Shown: positions 51,794 through 61,202 of the stretch, piece after piece
How the letters are laid out: each line of letters starts with the position of its first letter
Position numbering within the stretch: the first letter of the stretch is position 1
DNA from: CAWCDJ01 sp963796485
GTDB taxonomy: Bacteria > Acidobacteriota > Terriglobia > Bryobacterales > Bryobacteraceae
Direction of reading: 5' to 3'
NCBI GenBank assembly: GCA_963796485.1
Contig: CAWCLV010000004.1
Span: 1,488,001-1,552,000 of the forward strand
DNA: 64,000 nt
The notes under the pieces: generated by a model
What the model was told of the DNA's origin: nothing
Seen by the model: only the letters and a program-made list of their open reading frames with translations
The model's database searches: none
Made by a program: the position numbers and the translations under genes

Positions 51794-54700
51794 ATGAAGG
51801 ATCTACGTACGATCTGCATTGTACTGTGCCTTGCCGTGTTCAGCGCGGTATCGGCTTGCGCGCAGACAGTCAATGCGACTCTGCTGGGGAACGTCACCGA
51901 CGTGACAGGCGGCGTCCTGCAAAATGCAAAAATCACGGTTACCGAAACGCAGACGGGCGTCGTCCATTCTGCGGTGTCGAACGGTAGCGGAAACTGGAAC
52001 GTTCCAAACCTGCCGCCGGGCACATATTCGGTATCTGTGGAAACGACGGGCTTCAAGAAGGAAACCCGCAGCAATGTCAACCTGCTGGTGGACACGAGTA
52101 CGCGCGTTGACGTGCAACTACAGCCCGGCAATGTGACCGAAACCGTTGAGGTCACGGCCAACGCCGCCACCCTGCAAACGGATACGGCGTCCACCACGAC
52201 GAAAATCGAGCGAAACGTGCTCGCGAATGTCCCGCTGGTAAGTTCCAACCGCAATTTCCAAAGCCTGCTGAACCTGGCGCCGGGCGTGGCTCCGGTGCAG
52301 GAGCAGCACTCGCAGTTTTTCAACGCCTCCAGCTCCCTGCAGACCGAAGTCAACGGGCAGATGCGGCAGGGCAATAACTTCATGATCGAGGGCTCGGACG
52401 ACAACGAGCGCACCGGTCTGCTGCAGATCTATATTCCCCCGATCGAGGCCATCCAGACGGTGGACGTTTCGCTGACCAACCACGATCCGGAGATGGGACG
52501 CGCTTCGGGCGCGGTAGTGAACGTGCTGCTTAAGTCGGGCACCAACGACATACATGGCGCCGCGTACGAGTTCCTGCAGAACAGCGCCTTCAACGCGCGC
52601 TCTTTCTTCAACCCGTCTGTCGGCCACCTGGCATACAACTACGTGGGCGGGAACATCGGCGGAGCGATCAAGAAGAACAAGATATTCTACTTCGGCGATT
52701 ACCTGCGGACGATGGATCATGAGGCCAACACGAACCTGGTGACCATCCCGCCGAACCAGTGGCGCACGGGCGACCTGAGCGGCGCCTCGCAGACCATCTA
52801 CGATCCGGGGACCGGCAATCCGCTGGATGGCACGGGGCGCACCCCGTTCCCCGGCAACGTGATTCCTTCCAACCGGATCAATCCGGTCTCGGCGAAGATC
52901 ATGGGGCTGTTGCCAGGCACCAATGAGTCCTTCGCCGTGTCGAAACCCAGTAACAACTACTTCGGGCTGCTGCCGTTCACCCGTACGGTGGATTCGTTTG
53001 ATGCCAAGTTCGACTACAACTTGAGCGATAAGAACCGGTTGAGCGGACGTTTCAGCTACTCCAAGCCGGTGATCTTCCAGGCGCCGTTGTTCGGCATGGC
53101 CGGCGGCGACGGCCCGGGCGGCGCGTTCATGGGAACCGGCTTTCAGCGGACCTACGTGGGCGGCGTCAACTACGACCGGATCATGTCTCCGACGCTCGTG
53201 GCGGAACTGCGCGTCGCGGTCTCGCACTATCACAACGAAGCCCTGCCATCCGATTACGGAACGAAAGACTCCACAAACCTCGGCATTCCCGGTGTCAACC
53301 TCGACTCATTCACGAGCGGTATGGTGGGAATCAATATCAACGACGGCTTCTCCAACCCGGTGGTCGGCTATTCGGCCAGCTTGCCGTGGATTCGCGCCGA
53401 AGCCAATGTCGACGTGGTGAATACCTGGACCAAGACGAAGGGTAATCACACCATCAAGTGGGGCGTGGACCTGAAGCGGCTCCGCGACGACCTGCTGCAA
53501 GGTCAGAGCTACAGCCCGCGCGGTATCATCGACTTCAACCACTATCAGACCGCGGCCTGCAGTCCGACGGCGATCGGCGCGAACGGCCTGGCCACGAGCT
53601 GCAATCCGGTGACCCCGGTGGGGATCGCGAATGATATGGCGAGCTTTCTGCTGGACGTGCCGGATTATATCGGCCGCGACCTCGCCACCTACTTCCCGGC
53701 CTACCGCCAGTGGGAGTTCTTCGGCTTCGTGGGCGACAACTGGCAGGTATCGCCCAAGCTGACCCTAAATCTCGGCGTGCGCTGGGAGTTCTACCCGCCG
53801 GCGACGCCGGCCTTCGCGGGCGGCTTCTCCAACTACGACTACACCAATAACACGCTGGTGCAGGCGGGCGTGGGCGGAAATCCCTCGAACCTGGGGATGA
53901 AAACGCACTACGGCGATTTCGCGCCGCGCATCGGTTTAGCCTACCGGCTCACCGATAAGACCGTGATTCGCGCCGGCTTCGGCACCAGTTACACGCCGTT
54001 CCCGGACAACACTTACGCCTACAACTACCCGGTGCGCTCCAACAACTACTACGGCAACATCGGCGACGGCTATGCGACCGCGTATCTGCCCAGCGGACAG
54101 CAAGCCAGCTTCCAGAACGGCTTCCCGACGCCGGTACCTGTCGCGGTCCCATCGAATGGGATCATCCCGGCAACCGGCTCCCTCATCAGCCAGGCCTTCG
54201 ACGTGATCAACCTGAACTTCAAGAACCCGTACACGGAGAGCTGGAACCTGGCGGTGCAGCGGGCGCTGCCGGGGCACTGGGCTCTGGACATGGCGTACGT
54301 GGGAGTTCACGGAGTGGACACGGTGGCCAACATCAATCTGAACAACCCGTTCAGCGGTCCGCTGGGACAGGGCACGGCGAGCCAGCCGCTTTACCAGGCC
54401 TACGGCAAGACCGCGGGTGCCACGCTGCGATGGGCGGGATACTCTTCCAGCTACAACGCGTTGCAGGCGAAGATCGACCGGCGCTTCAGCGACCTGACGG
54501 TGACCACCGCCTTTGCCTGGCAGAAGGCGATGACCTACCAGACTGGTGACGACGGCAACCTGCTGTGGCTGATCAACCAGCGGCGCAACTACGCGCGCGC
54601 GGACTTCGACCGGACCCTGAGCTTCACGCAGAGCTACGTCTATCAGCTGCCGTGGGGCAAGGGACAGAAATGGCTGCGGTCCGGGCCGGCGTCCTACGTC

Positions 54701-55174
54701 CTCGGTAACTGGCAGTTGAGCGGTGTGCTGAGCCTGATGTCGGGAACGCCGTTCTACATCAGCGCCAGCGGCAGCAGCCTGAACACACCCGGGGAAACGC
54801 AGACGGCCGACCAGGTGGCGCCGGTTCAGATCCAGCACGGGATCAACACGGGCAACCTGTGGTTCAGCACCTCGAGCTTCGCGCAGCCGACGGGCGTGCG
54901 GTTCGGATCGAGCGGGCGCAACATCCTGAGCGGTCCCTCGCTGTTCGGCCTGAACCTGTCTCTCTCGAAGAAATTAAACATCACCGAACGGATTGGCATG
55001 GAGCTGCGCGCTGAGACGTTCAATTTCACCAACACCCCGCAGTTCGGCAACCCCCAAGGTTCTCTGACGAACTCCAGCTTCGGCTATGTCACCGGGACCA
55101 TCGGCAGCGGTACCGGCGTCAACGGAACGGGCGGCGGAAGAGCGGTGCAGTTGGGAGCGAAGCTTACATTCTGA
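51794..55174 (+). CDS. TonB-dependent receptor, Oar-like with N-terminal carboxypeptidase-regulatory-like domain
   Basis: 1126 aa. Signal peptide KDLRTICIVLCLAVFSAVSACAQ, Cna-B-like domain (LLGNVTDVTGGVLQNAKI; NVPNLPPGTYSVSVETTGF), plug domain with GNNFMIEGSDDNERT and SGAVVNVLLKSGTNDIHGAAYEF, and a long barrel whose last residues are VQLGAKLTF, a C-terminal aromatic as expected. Same length and plan as the receptor at 26159 but divergent in sequence, so the ligands probably differ. No TonB/ExbBD or ligand-processing genes adjoin it. Confidence 0.93.
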   Translation: MKDLRTICIVLCLAVFSAVSACAQTVNATLLGNVTDVTGGVLQNAKITVTETQTGVVHSAVSNGSGNWNVPNLPPGTYSVSVETTGFKKETRSNVNLLVDTSTRVDVQLQPGNVTETVEVTANAATLQTDTASTTTKIERNVLANVPLVSSNRNFQSLLNLAPGVAPVQEQHSQFFNASSSLQTEVNGQMRQGNNFMIEGSDDNERTGLLQIYIPPIEAIQTVDVSLTNHDPEMGRASGAVVNVLLKSGTNDIHGAAYEFLQNSAFNARSFFNPSVGHLAYNYVGGNIGGAIKKNKIFYFGDYLRTMDHEANTNLVTIPPNQWRTGDLSGASQTIYDPGTGNPLDGTGRTPFPGNVIPSNRINPVSAKIMGLLPGTNESFAVSKPSNNYFGLLPFTRTVDSFDAKFDYNLSDKNRLSGRFSYSKPVIFQAPLFGMAGGDGPGGAFMGTGFQRTYVGGVNYDRIMSPTLVAELRVAVSHYHNEALPSDYGTKDSTNLGIPGVNLDSFTSGMVGININDGFSNPVVGYSASLPWIRAEANVDVVNTWTKTKGNHTIKWGVDLKRLRDDLLQGQSYSPRGIIDFNHYQTAACSPTAIGANGLATSCNPVTPVGIANDMASFLLDVPDYIGRDLATYFPAYRQWEFFGFVGDNWQVSPKLTLNLGVRWEFYPPATPAFAGGFSNYDYTNNTLVQAGVGGNPSNLGMKTHYGDFAPRIGLAYRLTDKTVIRAGFGTSYTPFPDNTYAYNYPVRSNNYYGNIGDGYATAYLPSGQQASFQNGFPTPVPVAVPSNGIIPATGSLISQAFDVINLNFKNPYTESWNLAVQRALPGHWALDMAYVGVHGVDTVANINLNNPFSGPLGQGTASQPLYQAYGKTAGATLRWAGYSSSYNALQAKIDRRFSDLTVTTAFAWQKAMTYQTGDDGNLLWLINQRRNYARADFDRTLSFTQSYVYQLPWGKGQKWLRSGPASYVLGNWQLSGVLSLMSGTPFYISASGSSLNTPGETQTADQVAPVQIQHGINTGNLWFSTSSFAQPTGVRFGSSGRNILSGPSLFGLNLSLSKKLNITERIGMELRAETFNFTNTPQFGNPQGSLTNSSFGYVTGTIGSGTGVNGTGGGRAVQLGAKLTF

Positions 55175-55224
55175 TGGGGAGGGACGCTGTCGAGCCCCAC
55201 CGGGCCTGACGGTGTTTTGAATTG

Positions 55225-55258
55225 GGCCGGCTTTCCGACCAACGGGAGAAAGCCGGCC
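55225..55258 (+). terminator. Perfect hairpin downstream of TonB receptor 2
   Basis: GGCCGGCTTTC (55225-55235) and GAAAGCCGGCC (55248-55258) pair over 11 bp with a 12-nt loop. No T tract follows, so it may be an mRNA-end stabiliser or Rho-assisted terminator. Confidence 0.5.
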
Positions 55259-55322
55259 GTCGCGCGCCGCGCACACCAACGGTTGTCTCCGGAATGGCTT
55301 GGTTATTTCGTGATAAGCCCTG

Positions 55323-55358
55323 AAGTCAAAACCGGGCAGGCCAGGAGGCCTGCCCCAC
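55323..55358 (-). repeat. Dispersed hairpin repeat, copy E
   Basis: Exact inverted copy (36 of 36 nt) of 31441-31476, between convergent genes and next to the hairpin at 55225. Confidence 0.85.
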
Positions 55359-55390
55359 TTGCGGCGAGCCGCGCACTCTACCACGGGCTT

Positions 55391-56011
55391 CTAGTGCAGC
55401 TTCTCTTTGAAATCGCCGGTGGATGCATCCACTAACACGGAGAAGTTCGAGGTGCTGGCGGACTCGCCCCAGATGACGCGCCACACCGGGTCGGGGTACT
55501 TGTCCATCTTTTCGATGGTGACGGAGACCGGCTTTCCGGGGGTCTTCTTGTCGTACTCCGTGCCGCCGTTTTCGAGAGCGGTCTTGTATGCCGCCTCGGT
55601 ATCGATCCTGACTGCGATGATCGGGAAGGGCTTGGTGTTCCCGTGGGGACCGGACCATGCCTCTTCCAACCCGGCGAAAACGCCCTTGTGCAGTGTCGGC
55701 TGCTGGTCAACGATGGAGTACGTGTATGAGCGCGCCTGGCCGCGGGCCGGTGAGACGAAGGTAGCCTCCCATGCCGACGCGGAGCCCCGCGGAGCCGCAG
55801 GCAGATCGCTGAGTACGATGTTGTTCATTTTCAGGACCTCGGCATCCGGGGCCCAGGAGCGCGCCACCTGGTACATCTTATAAAGCGCACTCTGGCCCGT
55901 GGCGGGTTCCAGCGGCTTTTCAGCCTCTTTTTTAGCTGTGCTCTGTGGCGCTTCCGAACAAGCCGCCATAAGAAGGAGGAGACCGGGGAGTCCGTAAAAA
56001 AGTTTCCGCAT
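55391..56011 (-). CDS. Exported lipoprotein of unknown function
   Basis: 206 aa from ATG 56011. Lipoprotein signal peptide RKLFYGLPGLLLLMAACSE with lipobox LMAAC. The mature part (VARSWAPDAEVLKMNNI ... VRIDTEAAYKTALENGG ... VWRVIWGESASTSNFSVLVDASTGDF) looks PepSY-like at the end, where a beta hairpin carries VDASTG; this is by eye. A TAGAAT at 56028-56033 argues for ATG 56011 rather than the in-frame ATG 56029, which overlaps that box. Confidence 0.8.
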   Translation of the reverse strand: MRKLFYGLPGLLLLMAACSEAPQSTAKKEAEKPLEPATGQSALYKMYQVARSWAPDAEVLKMNNIVLSDLPAAPRGSASAWEATFVSPARGQARSYTYSIVDQQPTLHKGVFAGLEEAWSGPHGNTKPFPIIAVRIDTEAAYKTALENGGTEYDKKTPGKPVSVTIEKMDKYPDPVWRVIWGESASTSNFSVLVDASTGDFKEKLH

Positions 56012-56126
56012 AAATGGTTCTGCGGTCATTCTAGCAGCCTGTCAGCGGGCAATCCTGATGGGTGGCTCTTTACATCTCGCCGTGCGGCACTGTGACATAA
56101 TTGTCGGCAGCAAGGAGGACGGGGGT

Positions 56127-57416
56127 ATGAGTCCTATTGGCCTGAAGTGGAGCATGTTCATCGTGGCCGCGGCGTTTCTGAGCCAGCCTGGTCTCGCCCA
56201 GCGGGGAGGTCCACCTACGGGAACTACCGGAGGCGGGACTACGACCGGCGGCGTCGGCTCCGTTCCCGGCACAAGCACCAGCCCCTCGCGGACGCCGACC
56301 GTTCCGAATACGGTTCCAAACACCACCACGCCTCAGCCGGGCCAGATGCCGCCGCCGATATTCGTCAGCGGGCGGGTGATGCTGGAAGACGGGACCGCGC
56401 CGCCCCAGTCGGTGCCCATCGAACGGGTTTGCAGCAGCGGAAACCCGCACACCGAAGGGTACACGGACAGCAGGGGGTATTTCTCGTTGCAGTTGGGGCA
56501 GCGGAACGGCGCCGTGATGCCGGATGCCAGCGAAGACGGCGGTTTCGGCGGGTACGGTGGGATGAGCCGCTCCGGGCAGGGGCCGACGATGCCGGGCCAG
56601 ACCTCCCCGAGTTACAACTCGGTGGGCGCCGACAACCGATTTATGCTCTGCGACCTGCGAGCCCGGCTGGCGGGATATCGGTCCCAGTCGATCAGCCTGG
56701 TGAATCACCGGGCGATGGACAACCCGGACATCGGCGTCATACTGCTGCACCGCATCGCGCCATCGGAAGGATCGACGGTCAGTGCGCGCACCCTCGCCGC
56801 TCCGAAGGCGGCGCGGAAAGCCTACGAGAAGGGGCTGCAGAGCCTCAAAAAGAAGAAGGACGACCAGGCCCAAGCAGATTTCCAGAAGGCCGTCTCGATC
56901 GACGCCGAATTCTCCGCCGCCTGGTTTGAACTTGGGCGCATCCAGTCCGAAAAGAACCAGTTGGATACCGCACAGCAGTCGTTTGACGCCGCGATCAAGT
57001 CGGACCCCAAGTTCGTGCTTCCCTACATCGAGCTTTCCTTCCTCGATTACCGCGCGCAGAAATGGCAGGCGCTGGCGGATGTTTCGGCGGAGGCAGCCAA
57101 GCTGGACGCTTTCGAATATCCGCAGGCCTACCTGTTGAACGCCCTGGCGAACTACAACATGAAGAACTATGACGCGGCCGAAAAGAGCGCGCGCGAAGCC
57201 GAGAAGATCGACACCCATCACCGGTTTCCGAAGAGCTCGCATATCCTCGGAGTGATCCTGGCGAACAAGCGGGATTACACGGGGGCCGCGGAGGAGTTCC
57301 GGAATTACCTGAAGTTTGCGCCGAACGCATCCGATGCCGCTGCCGTGAAGACCCTGCTCGAGAGGGTGGAGCAGGCCAACGCGCAGGGTTCGGTGAAACA
57401 GCAGCAACAACAATAG
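56127..57416 (+). CDS. Exported TPR protein with carboxypeptidase-regulatory-like domain
   Basis: 429 aa. Signal peptide (GLKWSMFIVAAAFLSQPGLAQ), a Gly/Thr/Pro-rich low-complexity stretch (~26-75), a beta domain FVSGRVMLEDGTAPPQSVPIERVC ... GYTDSRGYFSLQLGQR, and a C-terminal TPR array (ARKAYEKGLQSLKKKKDDQAQADFQKAVSID; AWFELGRIQSEKNQLDTAQQSFDAAIKSD; AEEFRNYLKFAP), ending in a Gln tract. Strong SD (AAGGAGG, 56112-56118) before ATG 56127. Followed by the kinase gene 77 nt downstream. Confidence 0.88.
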   Translation: MSPIGLKWSMFIVAAAFLSQPGLAQRGGPPTGTTGGGTTTGGVGSVPGTSTSPSRTPTVPNTVPNTTTPQPGQMPPPIFVSGRVMLEDGTAPPQSVPIERVCSSGNPHTEGYTDSRGYFSLQLGQRNGAVMPDASEDGGFGGYGGMSRSGQGPTMPGQTSPSYNSVGADNRFMLCDLRARLAGYRSQSISLVNHRAMDNPDIGVILLHRIAPSEGSTVSARTLAAPKAARKAYEKGLQSLKKKKDDQAQADFQKAVSIDAEFSAAWFELGRIQSEKNQLDTAQQSFDAAIKSDPKFVLPYIELSFLDYRAQKWQALADVSAEAAKLDAFEYPQAYLLNALANYNMKNYDAAEKSAREAEKIDTHHRFPKSSHILGVILANKRDYTGAAEEFRNYLKFAPNASDAAAVKTLLERVEQANAQGSVKQQQQQ

Positions 57417-57476
57417 CTCCGGGACCGCACGCCGGAACACGGAACACGGAATTCGTGAGCTCTCAGCAGAATCGGG

Positions 57477-57482
57477 TATAAT
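57477..57482 (+). promoter_or_regulatory. -10 box TATAAT of the Ser/Thr kinase gene
   Basis: TATAAT 11 nt upstream of ATG 57494; leader of about 5 nt. Confidence 0.5.
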
Positions 57483-57493
57483 CGCCGGAACTG

Positions 57494-60283
57494 ATGGCGA
57501 TGCCCCCCGAGAGGAGTGAACACGGTTCCGCCGGCCTTCAGCCGCAGTGGCGGCCTGGGGATTCCGTCGGTGCGTACCGGATTATCGAGCCGTTGGGCGC
57601 CGGCGGCATGGGCGAGGTGTTTCGCGCCCGTGACGAACGGCTGGGGCGGGATGTCGCGCTTAAGACCGTTGCGGCTTGGGCGGCCAGCGACCCGGAATAC
57701 CTGGACCGCCTGCGGCGCGAGGCGCGGGTACTGGCGTCCCTGAACCATCCCCATATCGCCACCCTGCACGGCCTCGAGGAGGCGCCCGGCGTGTTCGCGC
57801 TGGTGATGGAACTGGTGGAGGGACAGAGCCTGGCGCAGCGCCTCGGTAAGCGGCGGATGGCCGTGGCGGAGGTGATCGCGATCGGAGTGCAGATCGCCGA
57901 GGCGCTGGAGGCGGCGCACCGCAAGGGGATCGTGCATCGCGACCTGAAGCCCGGGAACGTGATGCTCACGGATGCCGGCATCGTCAAGGTGGTGGATTTC
58001 GGGCTGGCCAGGCAAGCCCAGGGGGCCGCCGCCGGTGCTGCCGGGGATGCCACGGTGACCCTGAGCCGGACCGCCCCCGGTGTGGTCATGGGAACCCATG
58101 CCTACATGGCGCCCGAGCAGGTTCAGGGGCGTGAAGTGGACGGCCGCTGCGACATCTGGGCATTCGGATGCGTGCTCTACCGAATGCTCGCGGGAAAGGA
58201 AGCGTTCGGGGCCGAAACGGGCGTGCAGACGATCGCCGCCGTGTTGGCGCGCGAGCCGGCGCCTTTGCGCGAAGCGGCGCCGGACGTTCCGCCATCCCTC
58301 GAACGGCTGGTGATGCGCTGCCTGCGCAAGGACCTTTCGGAACGCTGGCAAAGCATCGGCGACGTGCGTCTGGCATTGCAGGACTGGAAGCCGGAAGGTG
58401 CTGCTTTGCCGCCTCAGGCCGGGCGCCGCGTCCGCTGGGTTTCTCTGGCGGCTGCTGTTTTCGCAGGTGCGGCGCTTGCGGCCGGAGCGTTCTGGTGGCG
58501 CGGGCGGCAACCGGCCGCGGGCCCTGCCCCGGTTCTGCATCTGGCCACGCTCGATGAAGGCCTGAGCGGCTGGCCGTCGCTGTCCGGCGACGGGTCGCTG
58601 CTGGCTTATGCGTCCGATCGCGCGGGCGACGGCAACCTGGATATCTGGCTGAAGCAGGTGAACGGCCGGCAGACGATCCGGCTGACGCAGGATCCCTCCG
58701 ACGACAGTGAGCCTTCGATCTCCCCCGATGGCACGAAGGTGGCGTTTCGATCGGAGCGAAACGGCGGCGGAGTGTACGTGGTGCCGGCGCTTGGCGGGGA
58801 TGCGGCACTGATCGCGCCCGGCGGCCGCAGCCCGCAGTTTTCGCCGGATGGCGAGATGGTCGCATTCTGGGTGGGCCGGAATGCGAGCTACCTGGCGGGT
58901 TCCGCCAAGGTCTACGTGGTGGATGCGGGGGGAGGAACTCCGCGGCAGGCCGGCGCCGCGATGGCCGCGGCGTTGTATCCGGTATGGTCGCCGAAAGGGG
59001 GCGCGCTGATGGTGCTGGGGCGCGACGATGCGGGCAGGCCGGAGCGGGATACGCTCGACTGGTGGGTCGTTCCGGCCGGCGGAGGAGGAGCCCCGGTCAA
59101 AACCGGCATTCTCCCCCGGCTGTGGACCAGCGGTCTGCTGGCCCGAAGATACCAGCCTCCCCAGCCGCTGGTCTGGCAGGGCTCGAGGGGCGGGCGAGCG
59201 ATTTTTGCGCTGCAACTGGGCGATGCATGGAATCTCTGGCAGATCGGCGTGCGTCCGACCGGCTCGGTGAGCGAGCCTCCGCAAAGGCTGACGCTCGGAC
59301 CGGGGCGGCAGGTTGCGGGCGCCTGGGCGCAGTCGAAGAGCGGCGAGCGCTTCGCGTTCGCGGATACACCGCTCGACTACAACATTTGGGAACTGCCGGT
59401 TGACGCCGATACAGGGGCGCTGAAGGGAGACATGGCGCCGGTGCGACGGAGCCCCGCGGCCGACCAGAACCCTTCGCTGGATGCGGGCGGCTCCCGGCTC
59501 ACGTACATCAGCCGCCAGGCTGGTCTGTGGACGCTGCAATTGAAGGACACGGCATCGCCTCGCGCGAAGGAAATTACTCTCCTGACCAGCGAGCACTTTC
59601 TCGGCAACCAGGTGATCTCGGGCGACGGGCGCCGCGTCCTGTTTACGAACGCCGATGGCGACATCCTGGCCGTGCCTGCAACCGGGGGCGCGGCCGAGCA
59701 GCTCTGCAAACGCTGCGGCACCGTTATGGGGTCGTCGGGCGATGGGAAGCGTGTGCTGTATGAGCCGATCGAGAACGAGGACCTCACGTGGTGGGACTCC
59801 GGCGCCGGCCGCAGCCTCAAAGTGGCGTTGCGACAGGACCCGCGAACCGTACTTTCGGGAGGACGATTTTCGCCCGACGGGAAATGGGTCGCTTTCGAGG
59901 AGATCGATAACCGCAGCGCCGCGGCACGGGTTTGGATCGTTCGCGCGCAGGGCGCCTTTCCGGTACCCGGGAAGGAGTGGATCGCCGTGACCGACGGGTC
60001 CGCCGTGGAGCGGGACCCGGCCTGGTCGCCAAACGGCGGGCTGCTCTATTTCCTCTCGGAGCGGGACGGGTTCCGCTGCATCCGGGCGCAGCGGCTGGAC
60101 CGTTCGATGCGGCCGGAGGGCGCGGCTTTTGCGGTCAAGCACCTGCATGCCGCCCGCTGGTCCCTGATGAATGTCGGGGCTTACGGGGAGCGCATCGGAT
60201 TCTGGGCCGCGCCGGGCCGGCTGATCTTCAGCCTGGGCGAAGTCACCGGCAACATCTGGTTGGAAGAAACCGCGGCGCCATAG
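57494..60283 (+). CDS. Ser/Thr protein kinase with C-terminal TolB/WD40-like propeller
   Basis: 929 aa. N-terminal Hanks-type kinase: YRIIEPLGAGGMGEVFRA, Lys57 in VALKTV, HRDLKPGNV (Asp150), VDFGLA (Asp168) and YMAPEQV; all catalytic residues present. One TM at ~313-334 (SLAAAVFAGAALAAGAFWW). The extracytoplasmic ~590 residues are propeller repeats (SLSGDGSLLAYASDR, SISPDGTKVAFRSER, QFSPDGEMVAFW, RFSPDGKWVAFEE). This is the common acidobacterial receptor-kinase layout; targets unknown. Followed 5 nt later by a glycosyltransferase gene. Confidence 0.94.
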   Translation: MAMPPERSEHGSAGLQPQWRPGDSVGAYRIIEPLGAGGMGEVFRARDERLGRDVALKTVAAWAASDPEYLDRLRREARVLASLNHPHIATLHGLEEAPGVFALVMELVEGQSLAQRLGKRRMAVAEVIAIGVQIAEALEAAHRKGIVHRDLKPGNVMLTDAGIVKVVDFGLARQAQGAAAGAAGDATVTLSRTAPGVVMGTHAYMAPEQVQGREVDGRCDIWAFGCVLYRMLAGKEAFGAETGVQTIAAVLAREPAPLREAAPDVPPSLERLVMRCLRKDLSERWQSIGDVRLALQDWKPEGAALPPQAGRRVRWVSLAAAVFAGAALAAGAFWWRGRQPAAGPAPVLHLATLDEGLSGWPSLSGDGSLLAYASDRAGDGNLDIWLKQVNGRQTIRLTQDPSDDSEPSISPDGTKVAFRSERNGGGVYVVPALGGDAALIAPGGRSPQFSPDGEMVAFWVGRNASYLAGSAKVYVVDAGGGTPRQAGAAMAAALYPVWSPKGGALMVLGRDDAGRPERDTLDWWVVPAGGGGAPVKTGILPRLWTSGLLARRYQPPQPLVWQGSRGGRAIFALQLGDAWNLWQIGVRPTGSVSEPPQRLTLGPGRQVAGAWAQSKSGERFAFADTPLDYNIWELPVDADTGALKGDMAPVRRSPAADQNPSLDAGGSRLTYISRQAGLWTLQLKDTASPRAKEITLLTSEHFLGNQVISGDGRRVLFTNADGDILAVPATGGAAEQLCKRCGTVMGSSGDGKRVLYEPIENEDLTWWDSGAGRSLKVALRQDPRTVLSGGRFSPDGKWVAFEEIDNRSAAARVWIVRAQGAFPVPGKEWIAVTDGSAVERDPAWSPNGGLLYFLSERDGFRCIRAQRLDRSMRPEGAAFAVKHLHAARWSLMNVGAYGERIGFWAAPGRLIFSLGEVTGNIWLEETAAP

Positions 60284-60288
60284 AAGCT

Positions 60289-61158
60289 ATGAAGAGGATC
60301 AGCGCCATCGTGATCGCCCGCGACGAGGGGCGCGAACTGCGGAGGACCGTCGAGAACCTCCAGGATACTTTGCCGGACCGCGCGGAAATCGTGGTTGTGG
60401 ACGATGGGTCGCGCGATGGAAGCGCGGGGTTTCTGGCGCGGCGCGGAGGACGCGTGCGGCTCGAGCGGGCGTCGGGACTTGGCGTGGCGTGCGCGCGCAA
60501 CCGCGGCGCGGAGTGTGCCGGCGGTGATTTGTTGATTTTCGCCGACGGGCATATCCGCGTGGAAAAGGACTGGTGGAGGCCGCTGGTCGAAGTGGCGGAG
60601 CACCCGCGGGTCGGAGCGGCGGCGCCGGGCGTCCGCGGTTTCAAACCCGAGCAGAAACCCGGATTCGGCCTCACGTTTCGCGGGCCGGAGCTCACGGTGC
60701 GGTGGCACGGAAAGAAGGGAAGCAAGCCTGTTCCGTCGCTAATTCTTCCGGGATGCTGCCTGGCGATGCGGCGCGCGGTTTTCGAATCGGTGGGCGGATG
60801 GGACGGAGAGCTGCTTGGGATCGGCGGCAACGATAAAGAGTTCAGCTTGCGATTGTGGCTGCTCGGGTGGAGGCTGATGGTGGTGCCGGAGGTGGTGGTG
60901 AGCCACTGTTTCCGGCGTGTTTCGAAGGTGCCGACCGACAGGGCGAATTTCGTGCACAATCACTTGCGCCTGGCTTTCGTGCATCTCAAGCCGGAACGGG
61001 TGGGCAGGGTTTTCGCGGCTTACCGGGAGAATCCGAGGTTCGAATCCGCTATTACGCTGCTGATGTCCGGAGACGCACTGGCGAGGCGGAAAGAGCTTCT
61101 GGAACGCCGAATCAAAAATGATGATTGGTGTTTTAAACATTTTAGCTTAAAATGGTAG
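60289..61158 (+). CDS. GT-A family glycosyltransferase (GT2/GalNAc-T-like)
   Basis: 289 aa. SAIVIARDEGRELRRTVENL, VVVDDGSRDGSAGFL, ACARNRGAECAGGDLLIFADGHIRV (DxH metal motif) and VFESVGGWDGELLGIGGNDKEFSLRLWLLGW followed by VVVSHCFRRVS. The DxH and the GGNDxEFSLR/HxFR pair are reminiscent of polypeptide-GalNAc transferase-like enzymes, while the fold is generic GT2. ATG 60289 is the first start after the kinase stop (60283); the frame is open upstream but unrelated. Acceptor unknown. Confidence 0.87.
   Translation: MKRISAIVIARDEGRELRRTVENLQDTLPDRAEIVVVDDGSRDGSAGFLARRGGRVRLERASGLGVACARNRGAECAGGDLLIFADGHIRVEKDWWRPLVEVAEHPRVGAAAPGVRGFKPEQKPGFGLTFRGPELTVRWHGKKGSKPVPSLILPGCCLAMRRAVFESVGGWDGELLGIGGNDKEFSLRLWLLGWRLMVVPEVVVSHCFRRVSKVPTDRANFVHNHLRLAFVHLKPERVGRVFAAYRENPRFESAITLLMSGDALARRKELLERRIKNDDWCFKHFSLKW
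61125..61153 (+). promoter_or_regulatory. Sigma-70-type promoter of the histone-like gene
   Basis: TTGGTG (61125-61130), 17-nt spacer, TAAAAT (61148-61153), inside an A+T-rich end of the glycosyltransferase gene. Leader about 44 nt with SD GAGGTGA before ATG 61203. Confidence 0.6.
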
Positions 61159-61202
61159 CGTTTCGAACACAGGCCGATCCCCGGAATTCGATTGAGGTGA
61201 AT

